A DNA stretch of 6,449 nucleotides, taken from positions 1-6,449 of the forward strand of contig JAJRTI010000051.1 in the NCBI GenBank assembly GCA_024278415.1. The letters run 5' to 3'. The stretch is from Planctomycetota bacterium. Its GTDB lineage: Bacteria > Planctomycetota > Brocadiia > JAJRTI01. The notes beneath the pieces are model-generated. The model made no database searches and was not told where the DNA came from. It saw only the letters and a list, made by a program, of their open reading frames with translations. The position numbers and the translations under genes are program-made. How positions within the stretch are numbered: position 1 is the first letter of the stretch; each line of letters begins with the position of its first letter. Below are positions 1 to 6,016 of this stretch, piece by piece.

Positions 1-369
1 GTTGCGGTCCTCCCAGTAATCCACGATGTCCTGCGGCACTTGTCCGCGCAGGTAGCCGCGGCGATGCGGGTACTCGCCTACGTAGATGCCGTTCTCGCCG
101 ACGCCGAGTTCGACGAACACGGGCATGGCGCCGGGCGTCTCGGAGATCGAGCCGGCGAGCTTGTCGTGGGGCCGGATGTAGAGCCGCGTGGTGCGCAGGT
201 GCTCGCGCAGGGCCATGGCCTTGAGCATGATCCACGGCGCGCCCTCGTTCGCCTGCCACACGCGCGTGAACGCGCGGGCTCGCTCGAGGCCGACGGCCAC
301 CGGCGAGTCGAGGATATCCTTGCGAAGCGCGAGCATGGCAGAGGAATCGTGATGTTGTGGGAGTTGCAT
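1..369 (-). CDS. Pyruvate-formate-lyase family glycyl radical enzyme, N-terminal part (truncated by window edge)
   Basis: Reading on the minus strand from ATG at 369, an uncut frame of 123 codons runs off the window start. The protein shows the usual opening of PFL-type glycyl radical enzymes: a basic helix (LALRKDILDSP, residues 13-23), ERARAFTRVWQ (29-39), the segment PWIMLKAMALREHL, then IRPHDKLAGSISETPGAMP followed by VELGVGENGIY, and DYWEDRN at the cut. In this family the catalytic Cys and the glycyl-radical loop near the C-terminus lie several hundred residues further on, so the substrate (pyruvate, a diol, choline, hydroxyproline or other) cannot be judged. A second in-frame ATG at 336-334 (residue 12) starts just before the conserved helix. 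Neither start has a clear Shine-Dalgarno sequence. The gene is divergent from the metallophosphoesterase gene. An activating radical-SAM enzyme would be expected nearby but is not in the window. The family call rests on recalled motifs, not an alignment. Confidence 0.72.
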   Translation of the reverse strand, partial: MQLPQHHDSSAMLALRKDILDSPVAVGLERARAFTRVWQANEGAPWIMLKAMALREHLRTTRLYIRPHDKLAGSISETPGAMPVFVELGVGENGIYVGEYPHRRGYLRGQVPQDIVDYWEDRN

Positions 370-412
370 GTGCGTGGATGGGAAGCGAAAGTGACAGGCA
401 ACCGTTTTGTTG

Positions 413-441
413 AGTTTAGCCGAGACGCGAGACCACAGCAA
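413..441 (-). promoter_or_regulatory. Candidate sigma70-type promoter for the glycyl radical enzyme gene
   Basis: On the minus strand TTGCTG (441-436) is followed after 17 nt by TAAACT (418-413). Each hexamer is an imperfect match to TTGACA/TATAAT (3/6 and 4/6). Transcription would start near 406, leaving a leader of about 37 nt before ATG 369. Four GAGAC pentamers on the plus strand (422-426, 429-433, 442-446, 448-452) lie in pairs within and just upstream of it. This is a pattern call only. Confidence 0.3.
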
Positions 442-500
442 GAGACCGAGACAGGAGTTTCCCTATGAGATTTGCTGATTCGATCGGCAGACTCCGCTGG

Positions 501-570
501 CTTGTAGCAGGGCCATTCATGGCCCGTCAGCAACGCTGAAAAACGGGCGATGAATCGCCCTACTACAAAG
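501..570. repeat. Three-hairpin imperfect inverted repeat (REP/MITE-like)
   Basis: The 70-bp element has two arms, 501-527 and 543-570, that are reverse complements of each other except for one single-base gap and three substitutions. Each arm contains its own hairpin: GGGCCATTCATGGCCC (510-525) and GGGCGATGAATCGCCC (545-560), both perfect 7-bp stems with 2-nt loops. Between them TCAGC/GCTGA (527-531 and 535-539) forms a third stem with loop AAC. It lies upstream of both candidate divergent promoters, so it is probably not transcribed from them. It resembles bacterial REP/BIME-type or MITE-type repeats in form. No second copy is present in this window. Confidence 0.7.
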
Positions 571-686
571 GCCCCGCGCGTCCCGCACGGCCCCCCGTGT
601 ACATGACAATCGTTGTAAGAGACCGGCGACGCCATGCTTGCGATAGGACGGGTGGAAATTCTGGGGAAACTCATGACATCGGGCAA

Positions 687-716
687 TTGACAATGCGCCT
701 GAAGTCTCGGTATGCT
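687..716 (+). promoter_or_regulatory. Probable sigma70-type promoter for the metallophosphoesterase-lgt unit
   Basis: A perfect TTGACA (687-692) is followed after 18 nt by TATGCT (711-716), a 4/6 match to TATAAT. The predicted start near 723 gives a leader of about 54 nt before the GTG at 777. It is the best promoter match I found in the window. Confidence 0.5.
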
Positions 717-764
717 GGGCGCTTTTGATACGCCTATGGACGCCGCCGTGAGGCCACGCAGCTT

Positions 765-770
765 AGGGAG
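765..770 (+). promoter_or_regulatory. Ribosome binding site supporting the GTG start at 777
   Basis: AGGGAG lies 6 nt before GTG 777. It supports this non-ATG start, which also places the first metal-binding motif (SDLH) at residues 8-11, as is usual in the family. Confidence 0.7.
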
Positions 771-776
771 CATCCC

Positions 777-1514
777 GTGAGCAAGTTCGCCGTCATCAGC
801 GATCTGCACGCCAATCTCGAAGCGCTTCAAACCGTGCTCGCCGAGATCGACGAGCAGGGCATCGAGGACATCGTGTGCTTGGGCGACATCGTCGGCTATG
901 GCGCCGACCCCGCCGCGTGTGTGAAGATCATCCGCGACCGCGAGATGATCTGCATCCAGGGGAACCACGACCGGCAGATGACCGGCGAAATTGAGGAGGG
1001 CACGCGCGACTACGCCATCGAGGCCCTCATGTGGACGCGCAAGCAGTTGAGCGACAGCGACGTCCAGTATCTGCTCGGGCTCCCCGAGTCGCTGCCGCTG
1101 GCCGGAAGCTTCCTGTTCTGCCACGGCTCGCCTCGGGACCGCGACGAATACATCGTGCACATTGGCGGCATGAAGGCGAATCTCCAGTTCCTGCGGGAGA
1201 GCCACCCCGAGGTGCTCGTCTGCTTCTTCGGCCACACCCACCTGCCATCCATCATTGGCGGCGACCTCGCGGTGCAGGAGCTTACGGAGACCGAGGTGTT
1301 CCGCCTCGACCGCACGGCCACGTACCTCATCAACCCGGGCGGTGTGGGCCAGCCGCGCGACAAGTGCCCCAAGGCGTCCTTCGTCACCTTCGACCGCGAG
1401 GCCTGGACGATCACCTTCAACCGGCTCGAATACGACGTGGAGACCGCGCGGCGGAAAATCATGGACGCGGATCTGCCACGCAAGCTGGCCGAGCGGCTCG
1501 TTTTCGGCTACTGA
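777..1514 (+). CDS. Calcineurin-like metallophosphoesterase (YfcE/MJ0936-type)
   Basis: This 245-residue soluble protein has the complete set of dinuclear-metal phosphoesterase motifs in order: SDLHAN (D9, H11), LGDIVGYG (D37), QGNHD (N63, H64), FCHGSP (H116) and GHTH (H153, H155), followed by INPGGVGQPRD (185-195). That last motif is typical of the small single-domain phosphodiesterases of this superfamily. Length and motif spacing are normal and no signal peptide or membrane segment is visible, so it should be cytoplasmic. The substrate cannot be told from the sequence: relatives cleave phosphodiesters such as cyclic nucleotides, or dinucleoside polyphosphates. The GTG start is set by AGGGAG 6 nt upstream and by the position of the first motif. 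lgt follows after 31 nt on the same strand, so the two are probably co-transcribed. The C-terminal stretch after residue 200 (FDREAWTITFNRLEYD and beyond) is a short beta/helical tail common in this subgroup. Confidence 0.9.
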   Translation: MSKFAVISDLHANLEALQTVLAEIDEQGIEDIVCLGDIVGYGADPAACVKIIRDREMICIQGNHDRQMTGEIEEGTRDYAIEALMWTRKQLSDSDVQYLLGLPESLPLAGSFLFCHGSPRDRDEYIVHIGGMKANLQFLRESHPEVLVCFFGHTHLPSIIGGDLAVQELTETEVFRLDRTATYLINPGGVGQPRDKCPKASFVTFDREAWTITFNRLEYDVETARRKIMDADLPRKLAERLVFGY

Positions 1515-1519
1515 TTCCT

Positions 1520-1529
1520 CCCCCCCCCC
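1520..1529. repeat. Ten-base poly-C tract between the metallophosphoesterase gene and lgt
   Basis: An uninterrupted run of ten C (1520-1529) lies 6 nt after the metallophosphoesterase stop codon and 16 nt before the lgt ATG, where a ribosome binding site would be expected nearby. Such tracts can slip during replication. They are also a common place for sequencing length errors. Confidence 0.85.
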
Positions 1530-1545
1530 GCCGACCCCATTCCTC

Positions 1546-2409
1546 ATGCATCGTCGCCTACTAGAAATTCCGCTCCCCAACGGGGCATACATGCCCATCT
1601 ACTCGTACGGCGCGATGCTGGTGGTGGGTTTCCTCGCCGCCATCTGGCTGGCGCGGCGCCGAGCGGGGGCGCTGGGACTCGACCCGGAAATCTTCGCGGA
1701 CATCGGCGTGCGCGCGATGATCGCCGGCGTGGCCGGGGCCCGGCTGTTCTACGTCATCGAGAACTTCAAAGACTTCTGGCCGCACCTCTATCGAGGGCTG
1801 TTCATCTGGCAGGGCGGGCTCGTATTCTATGGCGGGTTCTTGGCGGTCGTGCCCGTGCTGGCGCATTACGTCAGGAAGCACAACCTGCCCGTGGCCAAGC
1901 TTTTCGACGTGTGCGCGCCATCGCTCGCGGTCGGGCTCATGTTCGGCCGAATCGGGTGCTTCCTCAACGGCTGTTGCTTCGGGGATCGATGCAGCCCAAA
2001 CATGCCGTTCGCGGTGCGGTTCCCGAAGGTCGTGCACCGAGGCATACTCGAAGGCAGCCCGGTGTATCTCCACCATCTCAACAAGGGCTGGATCACGCGG
2101 GCGGCCACTTGGTCTCTGCCCGTGCACCCGACGCAACTCTACTCATCCGCCTGCGCGCTGGGCCTTTTCCTGTTTCTCAACTGGTACTATCCGCAACGCA
2201 AGCGCGACGGGGACGTGGCGCTGCTGTTCGTGCTCATCTACCCGGTCTACAGGTTTATCATCGAGTGGCTGCGCGACGACAATGCGCCCTGGTTCACTGG
2301 GCTGACTCCGTCGCAGAACATTGGGGTCGTAGTCTTCGCCATCGCGCTGGTGCTCTGGATCCGGCGCTGCCGGCAGATTCGGGCGGAGGCGGGGATGGAG
2401 GCGGGGTAG
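1546..2409 (+). CDS. lgt: Prolipoprotein diacylglyceryl transferase
   Basis: Lgt moves the diacylglyceryl group of phosphatidylglycerol to the lipobox cysteine of preprolipoproteins, the first step of lipoprotein maturation, in the cytoplasmic membrane. The 287-residue protein has about seven membrane segments (roughly 19-38, 51-71, 86-107, 120-141, 199-213, 222-239, 257-273). Family landmarks are PIYSYGAML (17-25), GARLFYV (64-70), WQGGLVFYGG (88-97), the Lgt signature GRIGCFLNGCCFG (134-146), HPTQLY (194-199) and YRFIIEWLRDD (235-245). The ATG at 1546 gives the usual Lgt opening (MHRRLLEI); the frame stays open further upstream, but only over the preceding gene. No Shine-Dalgarno sequence precedes it. 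The signature differs from the E. coli form (GRLGNFINGE): Asn and Glu are both replaced by Cys, and the E. coli FHGG histidine is Tyr95. I recall this cysteine-containing form from other bacterial phyla, so it is probably a functional clade variant. Confidence 0.95.
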   Translation: MHRRLLEIPLPNGAYMPIYSYGAMLVVGFLAAIWLARRRAGALGLDPEIFADIGVRAMIAGVAGARLFYVIENFKDFWPHLYRGLFIWQGGLVFYGGFLAVVPVLAHYVRKHNLPVAKLFDVCAPSLAVGLMFGRIGCFLNGCCFGDRCSPNMPFAVRFPKVVHRGILEGSPVYLHHLNKGWITRAATWSLPVHPTQLYSSACALGLFLFLNWYYPQRKRDGDVALLFVLIYPVYRFIIEWLRDDNAPWFTGLTPSQNIGVVVFAIALVLWIRRCRQIRAEAGMEAG

Positions 2410-2615
2410 GGTTGCGCGCCGGCGCCGTGTATCTTGAGGAGCGGCCCTCCGGGTGATAGCATGTGCCGGGCCTCCGCGGCCGGCGAGGAGCGGATCGGGC
2501 CGGCTCGAAATCGAACGATTCAACTTCGTCGCTCCGGGCGCGGTATAGTTAGCCGGCGTAACGTGCACACACAGCGCGGCCGCGGGACCGTCTGCCCCTC
2601 ATCGGCCACGGCGCT

Positions 2616-2893
2616 CGCCCCGCGTGCGCCAGCATGCGGGCGGGGCGTCAAGCAGCGATTCACCGATCGCCCGGATTCTGGCGAATTCGGCTACCGCGCC
2701 CGAAGGGCCAGCCCCTTCCAGACGACGCGGCAGGGGAAGCGCGGGCACTTGCGCCCGTAGTCGGCAATCACCGCTCCACTGGGCGAGCCCAGCGGAGGCG
2801 GGAAGCGCGTATACATCGTGAGCACGCGCAGCGACGCCTCGGCGGTTTGAGGCGAAGCTTCGCTAAACGCTTGCGGACGGCCACGTCCGTGGC
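2616..2893. other. Dense series of hairpins upstream of the nucleotide-sugar dehydrogenase
   Basis: Successive short inverted repeats are: CGCCCCGC/GCGGGGCG (2616-2647), CCGGATTC/GAATTCGG with one G-T pair (2671-2690), GAAGGG/CCCTTC (2702-2718), CGGGC/GCCCG (2742-2757), an imperfect stem built on CTGGGC-GA-GCCCAG and extending through CTCC/GGAG (2772-2800), GCGCGT/ACGCGC (2805-2829), CGCCTC/GAGGCG (2835-2854), the 12-bp palindrome GCGAAGCTTCGC (2852-2863), and overlapping CGGAC/GTCCG and GCCACG/CGTGGC (2874-2893). It could be a structured RNA, a repeat mosaic, or chance in GC-rich DNA. No known RNA family is recognised. Confidence 0.45.
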
Positions 2894-2898
2894 ACAAT
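2871..2898 (+). promoter_or_regulatory. Weak candidate promoter for the nucleotide-sugar dehydrogenase
   Basis: TTGCGG (2871-2876) and CACAAT (2893-2898) are 16 nt apart; the -10 matches 4/6 and the -35 only 3/6 of the consensus. The spacer contains two overlapping hairpins. A start near 2905 would give a leader of about 46 nt. This is a weak call. Confidence 0.25.
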
Positions 2899-2933
2899 GA
2901 TGGGGACGCCCGCGCCCCCTTGGGTTCTTCGAG

Positions 2934-2939
2934 AAAGGA
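2934..2939 (+). promoter_or_regulatory. Ribosome binding site favouring the start at 2951
   Basis: AAAGGA lies 11 nt before ATG 2951, slightly far but usable. The in-frame ATG at 2897 has no such site and would add 18 non-conserved residues (beginning MMGTPAPPW) before the Rossmann fold. Confidence 0.55.
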
Positions 2940-2950
2940 CGGCAACACGC

Positions 2951-4261
2951 ATGAATCCGCAACTTCAGGCGCTACGCAGCAGGGAAGCAGCCGTGGGCGT
3001 CATGGGCCTCGGCTACGTTGGCCTGCCCGTGGCCGTCGCCATGGGCAGGAAGTTTCGCGTCATCGGCTTCGACGTGAACGGGGAGCGCATCGGCGCACTT
3101 CAGCAGGGCATCGACCACACACGCGAGGTGCCCCCCGAAGCATTCGCAGAGACCGACGTCGAGTTCACCGACAACCCCGACCGCCTGTGCGAGGCAGGCT
3201 TTGTCATCATCGCGGTGCCCACGCCTATCGATGAATTCAAGCAGCCCGATCTCAGCATCGTCGCCGCGGCCTGCCGCACCGTGGGCCGCCACCTGCGCCG
3301 TGGCGCGATCATCGTGCTCGAGTCGACCGTCTACCCCGGCGTGACCGAAGAGTTCTGCGCGCCGATCATCGAGCAAGAGTCCGGCATGGAATGCGGCGTC
3401 GGATTCAAGATGGGTTACTCACCGGAACGCATCAACCCCGGCGACAAGGAGCACACGTTCGAGCGCATCGTCAAGGTCGTGTCCGCGCAGGATGAAGACG
3501 CGCTGGAGACCGTCGCCGGCGTGTACGGCGACGTGGTCGAGGCCGGCATCCATCGCGCTCCGACCATCAAGACGGCCGAGTCGGCGAAGGTGATCGAGAA
3601 CACGCAACGCGACCTGAACATCGCGCTCATGAACGAACTGGCCTTGATCTTCCATCGCCTTGGCATCGACACCCAGGCCGTGCTGGAGGCGGCCCGAACG
3701 AAGTGGAACTTCCTCCCCTTCACGCCGGGCCTCGTGGGCGGCCACTGCATTGGCGTCGATCCCTACTATCTCACGTTCAAGGCCGAGGCCGCCGGCTATC
3801 ACCCACAAGTCATCCTCTCGGGCCGCCGCGTCAACGACGGCATGGGCGATTACGTCGCGCAACGGATCGTGAAGGAACTCGTGAAGCTCGGCAGCGTGAG
3901 TGACGGACTGCCCGTGAACGTGCTCGGACTCACGTTCAAGGAGAACGTGCCGGACATCCGCAACACGAAGGTCGTCGACATCGTACGAGAGCTGGAGTCC
4001 TTCGGCCTTGCCGTCCACGTCCACGATCCCCAGGCCGACCCTGAGGAGACGATGCACGAGTACGGCATTGCGCTGACCCCGTGGGACGCGCTGCCGCGGG
4101 CGGCGGCGATCGTCCTTGCCGTCTCGCACGACGAGTTCCGTTCGCTCACGCCGCAGGATCTGATCGATCGCATGGCCGAGAAAGCGCTCCTCGTGGACGT
4201 GAAGGGCGTGTTCTCGCCTTCGGACTTCGCCGACAGCGGCGTGCGATACTGGCGGCTGTGA
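2951..4261 (+). CDS. tviB: UDP-N-acetylhexosamine 6-dehydrogenase, TviB/VipA family (nucleotide-sugar dehydrogenase)
   Basis: This family oxidises the C6 hydroxyl of UDP-GlcNAc (or UDP-GalNAc) to a carboxylate with two NAD+, giving a UDP-aminohexuronate for capsule, O-antigen or exopolysaccharide. It acts in the cytoplasm. The 436-residue protein is complete. The N-terminal NAD domain has MGLGYVGLP (18-26) with the ribose-binding acid after GF (D41), VPTP (89-92), STVYPG (125-130) and YSPERINPG (156-164). The central dimer helix has SAKVIENTQRDLNIALMNE (211-229; catalytic-type K213 and N217). The C-terminal domain has KWNFLPFTPGLVGG (251-264) and HCIGVDPYY (265-273) with nucleophile C266, GRRVND (291-296), and FKENVPDIRNTK (329-340). 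The KWNFLPF and ENTQRDLNIA segments separate TviB/VipA/WbpO types from plain UDP-glucose dehydrogenases. The symbol is at family level; GlcNAc versus GalNAc is not decidable. It is followed after 117 nt by a membrane glycosyltransferase, consistent with envelope glycan synthesis. Confidence 0.92.
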   Translation: MNPQLQALRSREAAVGVMGLGYVGLPVAVAMGRKFRVIGFDVNGERIGALQQGIDHTREVPPEAFAETDVEFTDNPDRLCEAGFVIIAVPTPIDEFKQPDLSIVAAACRTVGRHLRRGAIIVLESTVYPGVTEEFCAPIIEQESGMECGVGFKMGYSPERINPGDKEHTFERIVKVVSAQDEDALETVAGVYGDVVEAGIHRAPTIKTAESAKVIENTQRDLNIALMNELALIFHRLGIDTQAVLEAARTKWNFLPFTPGLVGGHCIGVDPYYLTFKAEAAGYHPQVILSGRRVNDGMGDYVAQRIVKELVKLGSVSDGLPVNVLGLTFKENVPDIRNTKVVDIVRELESFGLAVHVHDPQADPEETMHEYGIALTPWDALPRAAAIVLAVSHDEFRSLTPQDLIDRMAEKALLVDVKGVFSPSDFADSGVRYWRL

Positions 4262-4316
4262 CTGTTGCCGGGGGACATGGATTCCGGGACCACATGACAC
4301 CATAGGCGGAATGCTC

Positions 4317-4335
4317 CTTGGCCGCTGCTGCCAAG
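4317..4335 (+). other. Hairpin between the dehydrogenase and glycosyltransferase genes
   Basis: CTTGGC and GCCAAG form a perfect 6-bp stem around the loop CGCTGCT. No T-run follows, so a rho-independent terminator is unlikely. It lies 56 nt after the dehydrogenase stop and 43 nt before the next start, and could slow decay or attenuate read-through. Confidence 0.3.
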
Positions 4336-4378
4336 AAGCGGGCACGCGAGACCTCACACGCAACGACACGGCGAAGCC

Positions 4379-6016
4379 ATGGCCCACATGTCACGCAGGG
4401 ATGGCGCGATCTTGCTTTTGCTCAGCGTTGTCTGCGCGTCGGCCAACGTGACCAAAGCGGTCCACATCGACGATGCTTGCTACCTCGAGATCGCCCAAGC
4501 CATTCTCGCCGATCCGCTCCACCCCATGCGGGGCCAGTTGAACTGGGACTACCAGACGGCGACGCCGATATGGCGCACGAACCAGCCGCCCCTTTTCTTC
4601 TACCTCCAGGCGCTGGTCATGGCGGGGTTCGGGGATTCGGAGTTGGCTCAGCACCTGCTCATGGCCGTCATCTCGGCCGCGGCGATTGGCGCCTTCTATC
4701 TGCTCGCGACGCTGTTTGTCGCCGCGCCGCGGGGCTTGGTCTTGAGCGCGATGTTCGCGTTGGGGCCAGCCTTCCTGCCGGGACAAAACCTCATGGTCGA
4801 CGTGCCTCTCGTGGCGCTCTGGCTCGTGTTCTTCTGGGCGCTCTGTTCGGCCCCCGGCGCGGAGGGATACGGTCGGTACTGGATCGCGGCCGCGGCCATG
4901 ACAGCCGCTCCCTTGATCAAGTATACAAGCCTCGTCCTCCCTGTCATTTTCTGCGCGGCCCTGGTGCTGCGGCGCCAATGGAAGTGCCTCTGGTTCCTGG
5001 TGTTCCCGCTATGCGGCTTGGCCGCGTGGTCCCTCTTCAACTACTTCGACTATGGCGGGATTCACCTGTTGAGCCGGCGAGTGCAACCGTTCGCCATGGA
5101 CCGCGTCATGAACGGGGTGGTCTCCGTGGCCGCGGGGATCGGCGCGGTGGCCCCGTTTAGCATCATGTTCCTATCGCCGCGGATCATGAGGCGCACCGGG
5201 ATATGGCCCTTGGCCACCGGGACGATCTTCGGCGTGGCGATACTGTTCGTGGCGCGCGGCCATCCGAAGTGCCCCTGGCCGGTGGCGGGCTTCTGGGGAG
5301 CATTCGCGGGCAATGGCGTGTTCGTGTTGGCGCTCGCCTGCCGAAGCGTCGCGGCCGAACTGGCCCGCGGCTGGCGGAGTGAGCGTGCGTGGCAGTACGC
5401 GGTCCTGCTTCTGTGGCTTGCAGGGACTCTGGGTTTCACTATCCTGTTCTCGCCGTTCATGGCCGTTCGGCACATCTTGCCGGCCATCCCGCCCCTGCTG
5501 CTCTTGCTCGGCCACGGCCTCGGCCGGCTGGCCTCTCCGCGTTGGACCGCGCTCGCGCTCATCGCCACGGCCGCGTTGGGAGGCGCGCTGGCGCTGTCGG
5601 ACTACGAGTACGCCGACGTCTATCGCCGAGACGCCAGCAAGATCGCGAAGTCGCTCCCGCCCGGCCGGAACGTGTGGTTTACGGGGCACTGGGGGTGGCA
5701 ATGGTACGCGAAGAAGGCGGGAATGAGGCAGTACGACCGGCGTCGGCCTGGGTTTGTCAAGGGCGACTACTTCGTCGTGCCCTCGCTGCCCGGCTCGGTC
5801 ATCGCCCCCCGCCATCGCAAGACGCTGAAGCTCGTGTCCACGCTAGTAGAGAAGGGGGGCGCGGCAACCCGATTCCGCACCATGACCCAAACGCCTGGCG
5901 GCGGGTACTACGGGTACTCGTTCGAGTCCAGACACCTGCCGTGGATTTTCCTCACCACCCCTGAGCCCCTCGAGACGTTTTATGTCCTTGTCGTTGCCGG
6001 GCGCCCCGGCCACTAG
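4379..6016 (+). CDS. GT-C fold membrane glycosyltransferase (ArnT/PMT-like, GT39-type)
   Basis: Proteins of this fold take a sugar from a polyprenyl-phosphate donor and move it to lipid, glycan or protein on the outer face of the membrane. The 545-residue protein has about 11-12 membrane segments between residues 10 and 406. The first outer loop has the acidic pair in HIDDACYLEIAQAI (D31, D32), corresponding to the catalytic acid position of ArnT/PMT. NQPPLFFYLQA (68-78) matches the conserved NPPL-YY element, and LMVDVPLVALW (138-148) holds the second conserved Asp (D141). AVRHILPAIPPLLLLLG (362-378) corresponds to the RYLLPalPPL segment. A soluble tail of about 140 residues follows, with FTGHWGWQWYAKKAGM (434-449) and GDYFVVPSLPGS (462-473). 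Starts at 4379 and 4388 (residue 4) are both possible; neither has a strong ribosome binding site. Donor and acceptor are unknown. The TAG stop lies within the start of a downstream repeat. Confidence 0.82.
   Translation: MAHMSRRDGAILLLLSVVCASANVTKAVHIDDACYLEIAQAILADPLHPMRGQLNWDYQTATPIWRTNQPPLFFYLQALVMAGFGDSELAQHLLMAVISAAAIGAFYLLATLFVAAPRGLVLSAMFALGPAFLPGQNLMVDVPLVALWLVFFWALCSAPGAEGYGRYWIAAAAMTAAPLIKYTSLVLPVIFCAALVLRRQWKCLWFLVFPLCGLAAWSLFNYFDYGGIHLLSRRVQPFAMDRVMNGVVSVAAGIGAVAPFSIMFLSPRIMRRTGIWPLATGTIFGVAILFVARGHPKCPWPVAGFWGAFAGNGVFVLALACRSVAAELARGWRSERAWQYAVLLLWLAGTLGFTILFSPFMAVRHILPAIPPLLLLLGHGLGRLASPRWTALALIATAALGGALALSDYEYADVYRRDASKIAKSLPPGRNVWFTGHWGWQWYAKKAGMRQYDRRRPGFVKGDYFVVPSLPGSVIAPRHRKTLKLVSTLVEKGGAATRFRTMTQTPGGGYYGYSFESRHLPWIFLTTPEPLETFYVLVVAGRPGH

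Larger units (their letters stand above)
2410..2950. other. 541-bp intergenic region without a credible gene
   Basis: Several short open frames cross this GC-rich stretch on both strands, but none gives a recognisable protein, a good ribosome binding site or a normal composition. I saw no tRNA, tmRNA, SRP or RNase P RNA landmark. Just after lgt there is a 10-bp palindrome GCGCCGGCGC (2416-2425) and a weak GGAG/CTCC hairpin (2438-2450), neither followed by a T-run, so no standard terminator for lgt is visible. The right half (2616-2893) is crowded with hairpins and is described separately. Confidence 0.6.

Noticed and set aside
1255..1545. Upstream extension of the lgt frame
   Set aside because: The frame is open only because it overlaps the metallophosphoesterase gene in another frame. 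The Lgt N-terminus aligns from 1546.
78..1598. A 506-codon open frame on the minus strand
   Set aside because: It runs antisense to the clear metallophosphoesterase gene and out of frame with the glycyl radical enzyme. Its composition is Arg/Ala/His-rich with no recognisable domain, as expected for GC-rich shadow frames.
2434..2948. Short open frames on both strands in the intergenic region, including 85 codons at 2948-2691 (minus) and 108 codons at 2434-2760 (plus)
   Set aside because: No good ribosome binding sites, no known domains, biased composition and overlap with many hairpins. I treat them as chance frames.
2897..2950. N-terminal extension of the dehydrogenase starting at ATG 2897
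   Set aside because: The extra 18 residues are not family-like, the upstream ATG lacks a ribosome binding site, and AAAGGA supports 2951.
3419..4387. A 322-codon open frame on the minus strand
   Set aside because: It is antisense to the dehydrogenase gene, is rich in Arg, His, Val and Asp as a codon-reversal artefact, and has no motif.
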